From Cryobacterium sp. N22 (GTDB taxonomy: Bacteria; Actinomycetota; Actinomycetes; Actinomycetales; Microbacteriaceae): a stretch of 64,000 nt of DNA. A program made the translations under genes and the position numbers. Under the pieces are notes generated by a model that was given only the letters and a program-made list of their open reading frames with translations, was not told the DNA's origin and did not search any database. Where the stretch lies: NCBI RefSeq assembly GCF_002929555.1, contig NZ_PJJP01000039.1, positions 558,001 through 622,000 of the forward strand, in the 5' to 3' direction. Numbering within the stretch: position 1 is the first letter of the stretch; the number at the start of each line of letters is the position of its first letter. This document shows positions 10,471 to 18,429 of this stretch, piece by piece.

Positions 10471-11403
10471 CTACGCCGAAACAGAACGGCCGGGAAAGTG
10501 GACATCAAAAACACTCACTAGATCGCTAGACACTGAGCCGTCGCCGAACAAGGAAACGCCGTGACTAACCTGGCGGCCACTGTGTCTGATCGGTGTAAGT
10601 CTCAGCCGCGCGATGTGGTCTTGGAAGGCCAGAACGTGCAGATAGCCGGCGGCCGCCTCATCGACCGGCGTGCTGGCACCGCGACTGACCGCAGAAAACG
10701 TTACCTCCAGGCGGCGCGGCAGCGTACCCGAGACGACTACGACCTTGCGACCGGTGGTTGCAAGTACTTGGGCGGCAATGCGGACGAGGCTGAACTTTCT
10801 GGGGAGTGAGAGAACGGCACGAGCAAGAACAATTTGTTCACTTCTACTCCTGCCACCGGTCTCGGGGACCGCGCTCCATGACATCGGAAGCGTATCAATG
10901 TTCATACCGCCCAATGCATGGCTGAACGCATGCGCGATAGCTGGAGTATCGCTCGCCAGCTCAGTGAAGGCTTGAACCTTACCTTCTGAGTTTTCTGGAA
11001 CCTTGACGTCGATGACGACGCCTATCCAGTGCAGTTCTTCGGCTCGAGTTCTATGAGCGGTATATTCCGTGGCATCGAATTTCGCGACCTTTTCGGCGAC
11101 TTGAAGATAGAAGTCTTCTAGCTGCCGATTGAACGCCACGTTCTCACGCCACCGATCGAACGAGAACGCAGACGTAGTAGGAAGTTCCGAGACTGGAACG
11201 CGCGCGCGCCTCAGCAGGTCGACGAGTGATCCGTGTTGAAGCTGCATCGGGGCGTAGTACCGGTACCCGGACCGTTTATCGATGAAGGCTGGAGTCACGA
11301 TTTTGCGTTCTGAGTAGAGTCGGAGCGCTTTCGCGGATAAGCCCGTCATCGCTTGAAACTCACTTGCGGTTAGCGAATTGTCCATAGTGGTCCTGTCAGT
11401 CAT
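10471..11403 (-). CDS. MerR-family-like transcriptional regulator
   Basis: The 310-residue protein starts with a MerR-type winged helix: ASEFQAMTGLSAKALRLYSERKIVTPAFIDKRSGYRYY (about residues 13-52), which is diagnostic. The usual coiled coil follows at ~95-125. The remaining ~180 residues may be an effector-binding domain but match no family that I recognise. The start could instead be the ATG six codons downstream (MDNSLTASEF). It is transcribed alone. Codon use is less GC-biased than in the flanking chromosome, in keeping with an accessory location. Confidence 0.75.
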   Translation of the reverse strand: MTDRTTMDNSLTASEFQAMTGLSAKALRLYSERKIVTPAFIDKRSGYRYYAPMQLQHGSLVDLLRRARVPVSELPTTSAFSFDRWRENVAFNRQLEDFYLQVAEKVAKFDATEYTAHRTRAEELHWIGVVIDVKVPENSEGKVQAFTELASDTPAIAHAFSHALGGMNIDTLPMSWSAVPETGGRSRSEQIVLARAVLSLPRKFSLVRIAAQVLATTGRKVVVVSGTLPRRLEVTFSAVSRGASTPVDEAAAGYLHVLAFQDHIARLRLTPIRHSGRQVSHGVSLFGDGSVSSDLVSVFDVHFPGRSVSA

Positions 11404-11746
11404 CCCTTGCGGCCAATAACCACCTTGGGCGTCGCCCTTGGGGCAAGGTCAAGCGGCGCGCCGCAGCCCTACGCATAATCGGACTGGCCGGTGGGTACAA
11501 AAATCTACAGCTTTCCGCGGGGCGGTTGGTCTGCGGCCTGGCTGCTGGCGAGAAATCGTCGAAGAGAGTGGGAGTATCGATACGCGCGAACCGACTCTGC
11601 TTGGCCTCCTCGGTGATCTGGGGTCCACCAGACGGCGGCCCGGCTGCTGTCCTGGGCAACGAGAGAACACCGCGCGGCCGCCATCCTGGATGGGTGCCTT
11701 CGCTGTTGTGCAGAATCAACGGCCGCTTGCGAGCGCATAGGCGCAA
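11404..11746. other. Gene-free gap of 343 bases
   Basis: Open frames here overlap one another on both strands and translate to Arg/Pro-rich sequence with no family pattern. I see no ribosome site, no tRNA and no strong hairpin. It is probably degraded or spacer sequence in the accessory region. Confidence 0.45.
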
Positions 11747-12460
11747 TCAGGGTTGTCTCGCCTGGTTCACGATCCCTTCGGCAACATCGCGTAGCTGTTT
11801 GTCGGTCATTCGCGCCCGGGCCCGCAGAAGGCTGAAAGCTTCTTCCATTGCCACACCATGACGTTGAGCAAGGACACCCTTGGCCTGCTCGATCAGAACC
11901 CGCCCCTCCAGGATTCCCTGCAATTGTTCTCGCAATGTTCCATGATCTTGGAGCCTTCGGTACTGCTCGATGCTGTTGGTCGCGAAGCTGGCCAAGGCCT
12001 CCGCCAAGGCCTCGTCTCGGTGACTCAACGCACCAGGCAGCGTCGAAAACAGATTGAGCCCGCCGATGATGTCCCCTCCGGCTCGCAGTGGGACGGCGTG
12101 AGCGGCGCGGAATCCGCGTGCCGCAGCGATGGTTGAGAATGCCGGCCACTTTCCGCTCGTTCTTTCAATATCTGGCGCCTCAACTGTGCGACCCGTTCGA
12201 ACCGCCTCAACACTCGGACCCTCCTCGAAGCCCAGCTGCGCCTCTTCAATCGCACTGGACCGCTCGCTAGTGGAAGCGGCCACGTGAAACTTACCCGTCC
12301 GATCAGCCAGCAGGATTCCGGCCTCACTCGCGGACGTGAACGTAGTACTCCCCTGAACAAGGAGATCCAACGAGTCGAGAACGTCGTGACCAGAATTCAA
12401 CGTGTCCGCAAGTGCCACGAAGAACTGCACGAAGCCTTTCTCGTCAACTGGGGCGTGCAT
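11747..12460 (-). CDS. GAF and ANTAR domain protein (putative RNA-binding antiterminator)
   Basis: The product has a GAF domain (about residues 20-160, including GILLADRTGKFHVAAS and FRAAHAVPLRAGGDIIGGLNLF) and a C-terminal ANTAR domain (~170-230, ILEGRVLIEQAKGVLAQRHGVAMEEAFSLLRARAR). ANTAR domains bind paired RNA hairpins to prevent transcription termination; the GAF domain probably senses a ligand or redox state. These proteins are common in actinobacteria. I chose ATG 12460 (MHAPVDEKGF); a GTG at 12487 in the same frame would add nine residues, and neither has a well-spaced ribosome site. No target hairpins were identified nearby. Confidence 0.85.
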   Translation of the reverse strand: MHAPVDEKGFVQFFVALADTLNSGHDVLDSLDLLVQGSTTFTSASEAGILLADRTGKFHVAASTSERSSAIEEAQLGFEEGPSVEAVRTGRTVEAPDIERTSGKWPAFSTIAAARGFRAAHAVPLRAGGDIIGGLNLFSTLPGALSHRDEALAEALASFATNSIEQYRRLQDHGTLREQLQGILEGRVLIEQAKGVLAQRHGVAMEEAFSLLRARARMTDKQLRDVAEGIVNQARQP

Positions 12461-12487
12461 CTCTCCACGGTACTCGCATGCCGTCAC

Positions 12488-12844
12488 GCTGAGCTGAAGG
12501 TGAAGGTATTTCCCACAAGTAGCGACTTCTGAAACCTAACGACCTCGCCAAGAACGAGTCACACACGACATGAAACCAGACCTTGAGCAAGGGGCACTCC
12601 ATGCACCAAAGGGTCTTCCGGATGCGGCGGGCCCTACAATCCGAGGCACGTCGCGTGCACATCAAGCTGAGGCCGAGCTGCTCGAGCTCCGGCGCTCCCC
12701 TCATCGACATACAAGTCACATCCCGCCGAACGCCTGCCGCCAGGATCTCGACGTCACAATTTGGGAGCGTCGGAAGCGCCAGACTCCGCGCGAGTACCCG
12801 TTGGAGGTCCCGCTTGCGGGACGGCCTCGTGGGAGCATTGTGAA
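12488..12844. other. Gene-free gap upstream of a short fragment
   Basis: This stretch holds only short overlapping open frames without family patterns. It follows the GAF-ANTAR gene start and would contain its promoter, but I see no convincing -10/-35 pair. Confidence 0.4.
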
Positions 12845-13084
12845 ATGTCTATGTTCGACCTTCGTCCGCTACCGGCCGGACAAGTGGAACTACACGACGC
12901 GCGACGCCAGCGCCGTTGGGTTGTCCAATTGGATCCATTCGAGATTGGGGACCTTGGGCTGCGTTTGGCGCGGGGTGCCTTCGGCAATGCGCTGTCAGCT
13001 CAAGGCTGGTCTGCAGAGGTCGATTCTGAACGGGGAAAGACCACTGGCATGCTGCCATCGGGGTGGACGCCTCGGCGGCACTAA
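12845..13084 (+). CDS. Short 79-residue ORF, possibly a truncated SUMF1-like (formylglycine-generating enzyme family) N-terminus
   Basis: The ATG at 12845 follows a GGGAG ribosome site at 12831-12835. The product opens with FDLRPLPAGQVELHDARRQR and continues RWVVQLDPFEIGDLGL, which resembles the N-terminal strand pattern of SUMF1/FGE-sulfatase domain proteins (LPAGRV-x-L-x-D-x-RR, then P-x-x-I-x-x-x-PVT). The rest of such a domain (>200 residues, including the catalytic region) is missing, so if the resemblance is real this is a decayed fragment. It could also be a small gene of unknown function. The following ~250 bases to 13333 hold no clear gene. Confidence 0.3.
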   Translation: MSMFDLRPLPAGQVELHDARRQRRWVVQLDPFEIGDLGLRLARGAFGNALSAQGWSAEVDSERGKTTGMLPSGWTPRRH

Positions 13085-13333
13085 CGCTGACCAGCACAGA
13101 CCGGTTAGTGGATACTGCCGTGAGAGTTCGCAGGACGTTCCTCCTTCGGGCAACCCTGAGACCTAGTCGCCGCACAGCTCGCCGTTGCATCCGAGTCATA
13201 TTGAGGTGTCTCGTAACCTCAGTGTGTCAAAACACATGGGATACGCGACAGAGTCGCGAGGAATGACCGTTGGCAGGTGTCCCTTGGCAGTTGCTTCTAG
13301 CCATCAGAGCGGGCCGCGTCCTATCGTCAACGA

Positions 13334-13675
13334 GTGAGCGATGATTCGCGGGTCATTGATCCAGTTACGCAGGTTGAACTACTGGTGCCCGCCTACGGCA
13401 CTCCAGAAAGAGCAATTTGACGGGCCGCTCTAAAAAGAGACGGACTTCTGCGGGCGATTCGGTTCTATCCCCATTGGCCGCATCCATGTCCGTTATGGGA
13501 CGAAAGCGGTGACGTTTCCGCGGATGATCTCGGGCTAAGCGATGCACTTCGGGAAGACTTACGCCGCTGGGTCGACGAGTGGGATATGACGTACCGGTAT
13601 GACACCGGCTGGCCGAGTGTCGCTGCGCGGGATGTGTGGATGCGCGGGGCGATCACCCGGATCGTGCGCAACTAG
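13334..13675 (+). pseudogene. Nonsense-mutated paralogue of the small gene at 14381-14779
   Basis: Reading from GTG 13334 to TAG 13675 gives a 113-codon frame interrupted only by TGA at 13418-13420 (codon 29). The translation aligns without gaps to the intact minus-strand protein at 14381-14779 over about 100 residues, with roughly 70 identities by hand count: VSDD-RV-DPVTQVEL-VP-YGTPERAI, IRFYP-WPH, DLGLS, EDLRRW, YDTGWP. The intact copy has Arg (CGC) where this copy has TGA, which a single C-to-T change from CGA would explain. Both copies start GTG AGC GAT GAT. The C-terminal ends differ. Function is unknown; neighbouring toxin-like sequence suggests an immunity-type role (inference). Confidence 0.8.
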
Positions 13676-13865
13676 GCGTCTGTTTTTCAGACGAGCGCGC
13701 CCTTTCATCTTGGTCGACCATTCAGCGGCACTATGACAAGCTGTCCCCGAGACCGACGATACGAAACCAATCGGACGATCCTCGCATGCAGCATCGACCG
13801 AGGCAGGCTACGCCGTCGTCGGCGAGCCACGGGGTGCGCGCTGCGCCCCACTGGAGCCCCCGCGG

Positions 13866-14303
13866 GTGAAGTCTTCGGCTGTTTTCTCTCTAAATCACGA
13901 GGATGACGTGTTTGCCGAAAACGGTCACTACTGGGACGGAGCAGTGCACGATGTACGTCTCAAGTGCGGCACTGATAAATGGGGCTACAAGCACATTCGC
14001 GCAGGCAAAGAAGCTCTCTGGCAGTAGACCCTAAACGAAGCGAGAGCCACCGGACGGGTCTTTCAATCTCAGGGGATCGAATCGTGGGATGATCTCATGG
14101 CCGCTACCGCTGGCGTCGCGATTACTTGGCCCGAAATAACGTTCAATAACGCTATCAGCAACAAGAAATGCGGCGTCGCGGACGCTTACTTCATAGACAG
14201 CCAAACTGGCGCGACACTCTACGTTTTTCAAGTTATGGCCTCGTGGGCAACGGACAGTGACAAGTTGATAAATTCGTTCCCGTCCACGTCCCTAACCTGC
14301 TGA
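13866..14303 (+). pseudogene. Toxin-domain-like fragment interrupted by one amber codon
   Basis: From GTG 13866 the frame reads to TAG at 14025-14027, then continues in the same frame to TGA at 14303. The first part ends HYWDGAVHDVRLKCGTDK, WGYKHIRAGKEALWQ; the second contains GIESWDDLMAATAG, ITWPE and TLYVFQVMASW. The layout (short, His/Lys/Trp-containing, YKHI...K motif, C-terminal position before a terminator) resembles C-terminal RNase-type domains of polymorphic toxins, but I cannot name a family. The open frame can be traced back to about 13737 without a start or secretion domain, so the rest of any toxin is missing. Two stop-bearing genes in a row suggest decay. Confidence 0.45.
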
Positions 14304-14309
14304 GGGTCC

Positions 14310-14339
14310 CTGAGAGGCGTCCTCCAAGGCGCCTCTCAG
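14310..14339. terminator. Hairpin between the toxin-like fragment and the convergent small gene
   Basis: A perfect 10-bp inverted repeat, CTGAGAGGCG and CGCCTCTCAG with a 10-base loop, begins 7 bases after the stop at 14303 and lies 42 bases beyond the end of the minus-strand gene. It probably serves both directions and supports the view that 13866-14303 was once the end of a real gene. Confidence 0.6.
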
Positions 14340-14380
14340 AGGTCGCAGGGAGAAAGCTCCCACCCTGCCGATTCGTAAAG

Positions 14381-14779
14381 CTATGTCTGGAACCCTCGAT
14401 GTTCGGCTCGAACATCGGCGAAATCCCAGACCTCTTGCTGCACACGATAAACGAGGTCGTCACCGACGCTCATCCAAGCTTCGCCTGTAGCGGCGGTCGG
14501 CCAACCCGTGTCATAGCGAAACGTCGCATTCCATTTTTCGAACCAGCGTCGTAGGTCTTCTTGAAGGCTCTCACTCAAACCAAGGTCCTCAGCCGAGACC
14601 TCACCTTTCTCACCCCAAAACGGCCAAAGATGTGGCCAGTCAGGATAAAACCGAATTGTCCTGATGAGGCCTTCCCTCGCCAATGCGGCTCGGCGAATCG
14701 CTCGTTCCGGCGTGCCATAGACAGGGACCACCAGTTCGACCTGGGTAACCGGATCAACGACCCTCAAATCATCGCTCAC
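14381..14779 (-). CDS. Small acidic protein of unknown function, intact paralogue of the 13334 pseudogene
   Basis: The 132-residue product from GTG 14779 is soluble and rich in Trp, Glu and Asp. Conserved blocks shared with the broken copy are DPVTQVEL, VPVYGTPERAIRRAAL, IRFYPDWPHLWPFW, EDLGLSESLQEDLRRW and YDTGWPTAATGEAWM. I know no named domain with this pattern. Small acidic Trp-rich proteins next to toxin fragments are often immunity proteins, so that is one hypothesis; the convergent orientation to the toxin-like fragment is not the usual one. Its start overlaps the end of the truncated relaxase frame by 11 bases. Confidence 0.65.
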   Translation of the reverse strand: MSDDLRVVDPVTQVELVVPVYGTPERAIRRAALAREGLIRTIRFYPDWPHLWPFWGEKGEVSAEDLGLSESLQEDLRRWFEKWNATFRYDTGWPTAATGEAWMSVGDDLVYRVQQEVWDFADVRAEHRGFQT

Positions 14780-15905
14780 CCGCCCAGCCTATGACGCCAC
14801 CACAAGCACCTAGCCGCCGAGTCGAAACACGAACCGCATTTTCATGTGCCGGGTATGACACCAACCGAATGGCGCCCTGAACAGGGTTACGACAAGTAGG
14901 AGGAATTCTCCGCACGGTCTTAGCAGGTCGAGTGGACAGCGTGGCCTGCGCGCGAAGCCTGGTGATTGTGACCGGGTTGGGACGGTGACCGTGACTACCC
15001 ACGTACGCCTCGATCAACCGGTCGGTCTCGGCATCTATGTGTCGCGACCTCGCTGAGAACTCGGAGACGAGCACCTCGGGAACGGAGCTGATTGCCCACG
15101 CTGGGTGTCGGTCTCTGCCTCGATCGCGCGTTTCCCACCTCACACCAATCGAGCGCGTAAGGGCGTCCGCGAACAGGGTCTCGTGCAATTCGGATAGGGA
15201 CACGACAGCCGCATGCATTGGTCGACCGTCGAGGGAACGCCACCGCCCATCCAGTGCGGCCTGCACCTTGTTGCTGATGACGACGTGCGTGTGTAGGTGC
15301 GGATCGCCAGCCCTGCTGTCGAAGTGATCGAAGGCCGTCGCGATCAAGCCGCTCACATCCACCTGAGCGACAGCGCTATCGCGGACCGCGACACCAGTCC
15401 GCGTGGCGGCAACCTCGCGCTCCATGTACGCGACAACCTCGGCAACCGCCGCATGATGCGCATCCACGATCTTCGCTTGGGTGGTTGCGTCTGCGATACC
15501 CCAGAGGATGCTCGCCGACTTGGGGATGGAGAACGTGAAGTCATAGCCGGCGACCGCGCGCCGCCGACGAGCTGCCCGATCACTACCCGCCGACAGCTCG
15601 TCAGAGTCGACCGAGGACCGATAGACGGGATACGCGCGCCCCAAGGGCGCACCATTGACCGGATCCCGCCCCATCCCGATCAATAGCTGTAGTTGCGTCT
15701 CTGTGACCTCAGAGCCATTGACTATGCGTCCTATGCCGAGGCTCGGGACACCGCTGCCCATCCACCGCCCTGGCGGGGTGCCCTTCGCGCTGTAGTACCT
15801 GGTCAGTGACGTTGACAACGACCGATCCCCGTCGCCAGCAGCGACGGTGCGCAACAAGTACTTGTAGCCATCGCCGGCGCTCATAACCCGCATCGACACC
15901 GTCAC
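14769..15905 (-). pseudogene. MobF/TrwC conjugative relaxase, truncated after the relaxase domain
   Basis: The N-terminus carries the TrwC relaxase pattern: MTVSMRVMSAGDGYKYLLRT, paired catalytic tyrosines Tyr37/Tyr38 (LTRYYS), and the three-histidine metal site HLHTH at 203-207 (DHFDSRAGDP just before). MobF relaxases nick oriT and normally carry a helicase part, giving ~1000 residues or more. Here recognisable sequence stops near residue 331 (ATLSTRPAKTVR, about base 14912) and the last ~47 residues are unrelated, running into the small gene at 14779. The helicase half is absent, so this is a remnant of a conjugative or mobilisable element. Catalytic residues of the N-terminal domain remain intact. 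Confidence 0.85.
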
Positions 15906-16137
15906 CGCGCACTCCTCCGCTATTGCGTAGGAGGTGTGCCGCCTCGATCTGCAAGAGGCGTGGCAATTCGAATCTAGGGTTGGAGGCAGGCTTCGAGGCA
16001 GTCACGAGGATGACGTTTCGTAGGCAGGCTGACGTCGCGAGGCTGACGTCGCGCGACGGCGCGACCACACACGTTGACGCGCGTTCGCCAACGGTGCCAG
16101 CAGTTCTGTGTCACTCATGATCCGCTGTGCTTGGTCA

Positions 16138-16668
16138 TCACTCGTGTGAAGCGGATTGGTGGATGTTCCACGTGGTAATGGCGGTGCTGTGTGCAATTCG
16201 GTCGATTGTGGCGCTCCATCCGTCTCGGGTGCCACCTTCGATGAGGTTGCGCACCTCCTCATCCGCCAATTGGTCGGAGAAGGTGACTGTGAGTTCGAGG
16301 TGTGCGCCTTCCACGTCGTCGCGCAGGGTGACGGTCACGATGGGTGCTTCGTGTTCGTGATCTCCTGCGAGCTCTGGCCAACCGCCGGTCGCTCCCCACC
16401 GAAAAACCAGTCGTTCGTCCGGAACCACTTCGAGGTAGACCCCGCCGGTGGGGTATTGGAGATCGTCATTGACCACCATTTGTTGTCGCCATATACCGCC
16501 GACTTTGAGGTCGACTTGGATGGGTGTCGTGGGAGTGGGCATAGAGGGGTTATAGAACCAGTCGAGGTGTTCCGGTTTCGTCCATGCATCGAAGATGACA
16601 CTGCGCGGTGCCGGAAGTGTGCGACTCAGGGTGAAGCTCCGTTCAGCGGGTGCGTGGGTCATCGTCAT
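16138..16668 (-). CDS. SRPBCC (AHSA1-like) domain protein
   Basis: The ATG at 16668 has a purine-rich AGGAAAAAGG ribosome site just upstream; the longer frame to 16962 would lie inside the sigma-factor gene. The ~176-residue product has the AHSA1/START-like pattern: FTLSRTLPAPRSVIFDAWTKPEHL near the N-terminus, VGGIWRQQMV, GVYLEVVPDERLVFRW, and a C-terminal helix with WSATIDRIAH. These folds bind hydrophobic ligands; function is unknown. It overlaps the upstream ECF sigma-factor gene by 26 bases and is the third gene of a DGPF-ECF-SRPBCC operon. A protein of this type beside ECF42-like genes is a known arrangement. Confidence 0.85.
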   Translation of the reverse strand: MTMTHAPAERSFTLSRTLPAPRSVIFDAWTKPEHLDWFYNPSMPTPTTPIQVDLKVGGIWRQQMVVNDDLQYPTGGVYLEVVPDERLVFRWGATGGWPELAGDHEHEAPIVTVTLRDDVEGAHLELTVTFSDQLADEEVRNLIEGGTRDGWSATIDRIAHSTAITTWNIHQSASHE

Positions 16669-17953
16669 CCTTTTTCCTTGTCGAAGTGTCAGTTTCTGGC
16701 AGAGCCAGCTTCGCCGTGACGCTGTGTCGCATTGCTGCGGCCGCCTCGCGGAGCAACTGCTGCCGATCGAGGTCTGATGTTGCACGTTGGGCGGCGAACC
16801 CGAATGCGGTAGCGGCCTCGACATGGCGCCCCGCCCGAACGAGCATGTCGGCGCGGGCCGCCGGCAGGAGATGCGAGGTGGAGAGCCGCGGATCAGCGTC
16901 AAGGTCTTCGAGAATCGCAAGGGCCGCTTCGGGGCCGGTCGCCATCCCGACTGCAATGGCACGGCTCACGGCGACGACCGGCGAGGGCGACATCGTGACG
17001 AGCACGTCGTAGAGGTGCACGATCTGCCGCCAATCGGTCGCGCCGGGGGACGGCGCTCGCGCATGACAGGCCGCTATTTCGGCCTGGATCCGATAGAACC
17101 CTCGCTTGTTTACCGGCGTCAGCGGCGCGAGAAGCTTCAGGGCTTCGTCGATCGACTGCCGGTCCCAGCGCGATCGATCCTGATTCTCCAGCGTGAGTTG
17201 CTGGCCGTCCTTGTCACGGCGCGCGGCACGGCGCGATGACTGGAGCAGCATGAGCGAGAGAAGGCAGCGTGCCTCGTCGGTGGAGGGCGCGAAACGCACC
17301 ACGTTGCGTGTCATCCGGATCGCGGCATCCGCAAGGTCGGTTCGGCTCGCATCGCTGTAGCCCTGGTTGAAGAGCAGGTAGAGCACCGCGAGTACTCCCT
17401 CGAGGCGTTCCGGGAGCAGATCAGCCGTCGGAATCCGGTAGGGGATGCCCGCGTTGGTGATCTTCTGGCGCGCTCGCACGAGACGTCTGGCCATGGTGGA
17501 TTCCTGAACAAAGAAGGCGGATGCGATCTCGCCGGTCGTGAGTCCGGCGACTGCCCGCAGGGTCAATGCGACCCGGTTCGGCAGTGCGAGGGCCGGGTGG
17601 CAGCAGGTGAACAACAGCCGCAGCTGCTCGTCAGGCAGCGTTGTTTCATCGATCTCGGGAAACTCATCGACCTGCACTGCGAGATCGGCAATGTCACGGA
17701 GCTTTTCGCGCTCGACGATGATGCGTCGAAGGCGGTCACGTGCCTTGTTGCGGGCAACGGTATACAGCCAGGCGGCCGGGCGGTCCGGCACGCCGTCGGA
17801 CCGCCAGGCCACCAGCGCGGAGGCGAACGCGTCCTGCACACAGTCTTCAGCCACAGCCCAGTCGCCGGTCATGCTGACAAGACCGCCGACCAGCCCGCCC
17901 CACTCTGCACGGTGCAGGTCATCGAGGACCGCACCCAGCGGAGTTGACGTCAA
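16643..17953 (-). CDS. ECF sigma factor with long C-terminal extension (ECF42-like)
   Basis: The 436-residue protein has sigma region 2 at ~10-80 (WAVAEDCVQDAFASALVAW, PAAWLYTVARNKARDRLRR) and region 4 at ~125-175 (RVALTLRAVAGLTTGEIASAFFVQESTMARRLVRARQKI), preceded by LLFTCCHPAL. The ~250-residue C-terminal helical, TPR-like extension replaces a classical anti-sigma factor in this group and is needed for control in known members. Its TTG start overlaps the stop of the DGPF/YCII gene (17950-17953), the hallmark ECF42 neighbour. The ECF42 call is from architecture and context; the promoter it recognises was not identified. Confidence 0.88.
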   Translation of the reverse strand: MTSTPLGAVLDDLHRAEWGGLVGGLVSMTGDWAVAEDCVQDAFASALVAWRSDGVPDRPAAWLYTVARNKARDRLRRIIVEREKLRDIADLAVQVDEFPEIDETTLPDEQLRLLFTCCHPALALPNRVALTLRAVAGLTTGEIASAFFVQESTMARRLVRARQKITNAGIPYRIPTADLLPERLEGVLAVLYLLFNQGYSDASRTDLADAAIRMTRNVVRFAPSTDEARCLLSLMLLQSSRRAARRDKDGQQLTLENQDRSRWDRQSIDEALKLLAPLTPVNKRGFYRIQAEIAACHARAPSPGATDWRQIVHLYDVLVTMSPSPVVAVSRAIAVGMATGPEAALAILEDLDADPRLSTSHLLPAARADMLVRAGRHVEAATAFGFAAQRATSDLDRQQLLREAAAAMRHSVTAKLALPETDTSTRKKDDDDPRTR

Positions 17954-18282
17954 TCGAACGGCCAGACTGGGCGCAGCTCAAGTCGACCGAATCGAGCCAT
18001 CGGATGCTTCGACGCCACTTCGATCGCCTCGTCGAGATCCGCGCATTCGAGCACGTCGTATCCGGCGATCCACTCCTTCGACTCGGTGAACGGCCCGTCG
18101 GTCACCAGTAGTTCGCCGTTACGCACGCGAACCGTTGTGGCATCCTCGACCGGCCGAAGCCGGTTGCCGTCGACCCACACGCCGCGCTCTCCGACCTCCT
18201 TGCCCCAGTCTTCAATCCGGTCGTCCTCAGCGGAATACGGGTCGCCCTCGGGGTCCGTTGCCACAAACATCACGTATCGCAT
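17950..18282 (-). CDS. YCII/DGPF-domain protein, partner of the ECF sigma factor
   Basis: The ATG at 18282 is preceded by a strong AAGGAG ribosome site, so I start here although the frame is open further upstream into an integrase fragment. The 110-residue product begins MRYVMFVATDPEG and contains the family signature VTDGPFTESKEWIAGYDVLEC, ending in ELRPVWPFD. DGPF proteins are small ferredoxin-like-fold proteins, usually encoded in several copies beside ECF42 sigma factors; their role in the signal is not settled. Here there is one copy, leading the operon. Confidence 0.9.
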   Translation of the reverse strand: MRYVMFVATDPEGDPYSAEDDRIEDWGKEVGERGVWVDGNRLRPVEDATTVRVRNGELLVTDGPFTESKEWIAGYDVLECADLDEAIEVASKHPMARFGRLELRPVWPFD

Positions 18283-18429
18283 CTGTTCTCCTTTTGTTTG
18301 ACGGTACAGAGAGATGACGTTCGAGTTCGAGTGAATTCGACACACAGGGCAAAGTTTTTTGTTCGAGTGCGAGCGCCGCCTCACTCCGGGGCGTTCTCGA
18401 TAGTTCCGGATAGGGTGGCTCCGCGGCAT

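Noticed and set aside
11396-11746. Minus-strand open frame of 116 codons next to the MerR-like gene
   Set aside because: Arg/Pro-rich, overlaps the regulator start, no family pattern and no ribosome site.
14398-14416. Palindrome GATGTTCG-GCT-CGAACATC
   Set aside because: It lies inside the C-terminal codons of the small gene at 14381-14779 and can be explained by its amino-acid sequence; position does not fit an operator.
16026-16053. Perfect 14-bp direct repeat AGGCTGACGTCGCG x2 upstream of the relaxase
   Set aside because: It could be an oriT iteron, but only two copies are present and no nick-site consensus or hairpin is visible, so I do not annotate it as an origin.
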